64,000 nucleotides of DNA from Tolypothrix brevis GSE-NOS-MK-07-07A (lineage in GTDB: Bacteria > Cyanobacteriota > Cyanobacteriia > Cyanobacteriales > Nostocaceae), in NCBI GenBank assembly GCA_019358985.1, contig JAHHIJ010000018.1, forward strand, positions 53,588-117,587, given 5' to 3'. Within the stretch, counting starts at the first letter, position 1. Every line of letters begins with the position of its first letter. Position numbers and translations under genes: made by a program. Below the pieces are notes generated by a model. That model ran no database searches, was not told the DNA's origin, and saw only the letters and a program-made list of their open reading frames with translations. Positions 63,300 through 64,000 of this stretch are shown here, piece after piece.

Positions 63300-64000
63300 T
63301 CACGCAGAAACCAAAACCACTCGAAAACCGATGTTGAAGTCGCGGAAGACGGGGTTGAAGTCGTAGCGGTTAGCACTACGGCAATTCTCAGGGTTGTCGC
63401 TCCAAGAACCACCGCGAAGCAGCCGATAATGATTATCATTCTCAGTTATCCAAGCACATCCGTCGGCAGGCGCTTCATTATAATTTTGATGCCACTCATC
63501 CTGACACCATTCCCATATATTACCATGCATATCAAATAAACCAAAGGGGTTTGGCGGAAAAATTCCCACATCTGTTGTTTGCTCACGATATTTACCCTTT
63601 ATCCCTGATCCATAAGTGTAGTTACCGTCATAATTTGCCAAATCGGTTGTAATCGTTTCACCAAAAGAAAACGGGGTAGTTGTTCCAGCTCGACAAGCAT
63701 ATTCCCACTCTGCCTCACTGGGCAAGCGATAGCTTTTGTGAGTCTTGTTGGACAGTCTGGCACAAAACTCAATTGCATGATTCCAAGAAACCTGTTCAAC
63801 AGGTCGATTAGCACCTTTGAAGTTGGATGGATCTAACTCTAAATCAATTTTAACTTTTTCCAGAACGGCAACGGCTGCCCATTGAGCTTGCGTGACGGTC
63901 AATTTACCCATAAAGAAGGGTTGAACGGTGACGGTGTGCTGTGGACTTTCAGAATCGTTTCTTTCTAGCTCATTCTCTGGTGAACCCATAAGAAATTGAC
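63300..64000 (-). CDS. Formylglycine-generating-enzyme/sulfatase-modifying family protein (partial)
   Basis: The C-terminal ~230 residues of a SUMF1/FGE-type protein; the frame continues past base 64000 ([15 protein letters not shown] is preceded by more coding sequence), so the start is outside. Motifs: [69 protein letters not shown] and [20 protein letters not shown]. In cyanobacteria such domains often stand alone or are fused to kinase, caspase-like or NACHT parts and serve as sugar- or ligand-binding modules. True FGE activity (two active-site Cys) cannot be claimed. The upstream fusion partner is unseen. Confidence 0.9.
   Translation of the reverse strand, partial: QFLMGSPENELERNDSESPQHTVTVQPFFMGKLTVTQAQWAAVAVLEKVKIDLELDPSNFKGANRPVEQVSWNHAIEFCARLSNKTHKSYRLPSEAEWEYACRAGTTTPFSFGETITTDLANYDGNYTYGSGIKGKYREQTTDVGIFPPNPFGLFDMHGNIWEWCQDEWHQNYNEAPADGCAWITENDNHYRLLRGGSWSDNPENCRSANRYDFNPVFRDFNIGFRVVLVSA

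Noticed and set aside
63300..64000. True sulfatase-activating formylglycine generator
   Set aside because: Only the C-terminal part is visible, no sulfatase is nearby, and most cyanobacterial proteins of this fold are not FGEs.

Overview
The window comes from a cyanobacterium, most likely a filamentous, heterocyst-forming type (Nostocales). Three things point there: the octamer GCGATCGC (HIP1) recurs throughout; the gene set is cyanobacterial (cytochrome c6, GH100 neutral invertase, a DUF1995 protein, an NDH-2/NdbB-like enzyme, the rpmG-rpsR-RNase R block, DevB/DevC-type exporter remnants); and the spacers are full of small palindromic repeats. I saw no rRNA or tRNA gene, no CRISPR array and no intact insertion sequence.

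Layout. 1-5.4 kb: the start of phosphoenolpyruvate synthase, a TerB-like acidic protein, a cytochrome c6, a coiled-coil protein and two small membrane proteins. 5.4-10 kb: a decayed gene abutting an N-terminally truncated TnpB, then a two-gene operon that looks like a LodA/LodB pair (quinone-cofactor amino-acid oxidase plus its maturation flavoprotein). 10.2-19.6 kb: a minus-strand island with APS kinase, a 1,078-residue repeat protein, a membrane protein of unknown function, a GT4 glycosyltransferase and two small conserved proteins. The C-terminal domain of the repeat protein recurs as one of the small proteins. The island is rich in MITE-like and decayed IS sequence, and an ABC1/UbiB-type kinase follows on the plus strand.

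23.0-38.8 kb: the main feature, a three-gene type I polyketide synthase operon. Gene 1 is KS-AT-ACP, but its AT lacks about 85 residues including the catalytic His, and the carrier Ser of its ACP is replaced. Gene 2 is KS-AT-C-methyltransferase-KR-ACP. Gene 3 is KS-AT-KR-ACP-sulfotransferase-thioesterase. The ST-TE ending is the arrangement known from curacin (CurM) and the cyanobacterial olefin synthase: it sulfates the beta-hydroxyl and then hydrolyses and decarboxylates the chain to a terminal alkene. The predicted product end is a hydroxylated, methyl-branched 1-alkene. APS kinase (10 kb) and a CysQ-like phosphatase (61 kb) would make PAPS and clear PAP, although both are also housekeeping functions.

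38.8-64 kb: an unrecognised 362-residue protein, invertase, DUF1995, a cold-shock/DUF1294 fusion, a PIN toxin-antitoxin pair, cysteine desulfurase, a phospholipase-D-like lipoprotein, NDH-2, a HAD hydrolase, moeA, queE, RDD-rpmG-rpsR-RNase R, a decayed DevB/DevC exporter beside a TetR regulator, a homocitrate/isopropylmalate-synthase-like enzyme, cysQ, a PfkB kinase and a partial formylglycine-generating-enzyme-family protein.

Across the second half run related hairpin repeats with the core AGACGTAGC/GCTACGTCT or GACGTTCC/GGAACGTC. They sit inside larger inverted-repeat elements; one carries an 11-fold 9-nt expansion and two are matching 103-bp copies.
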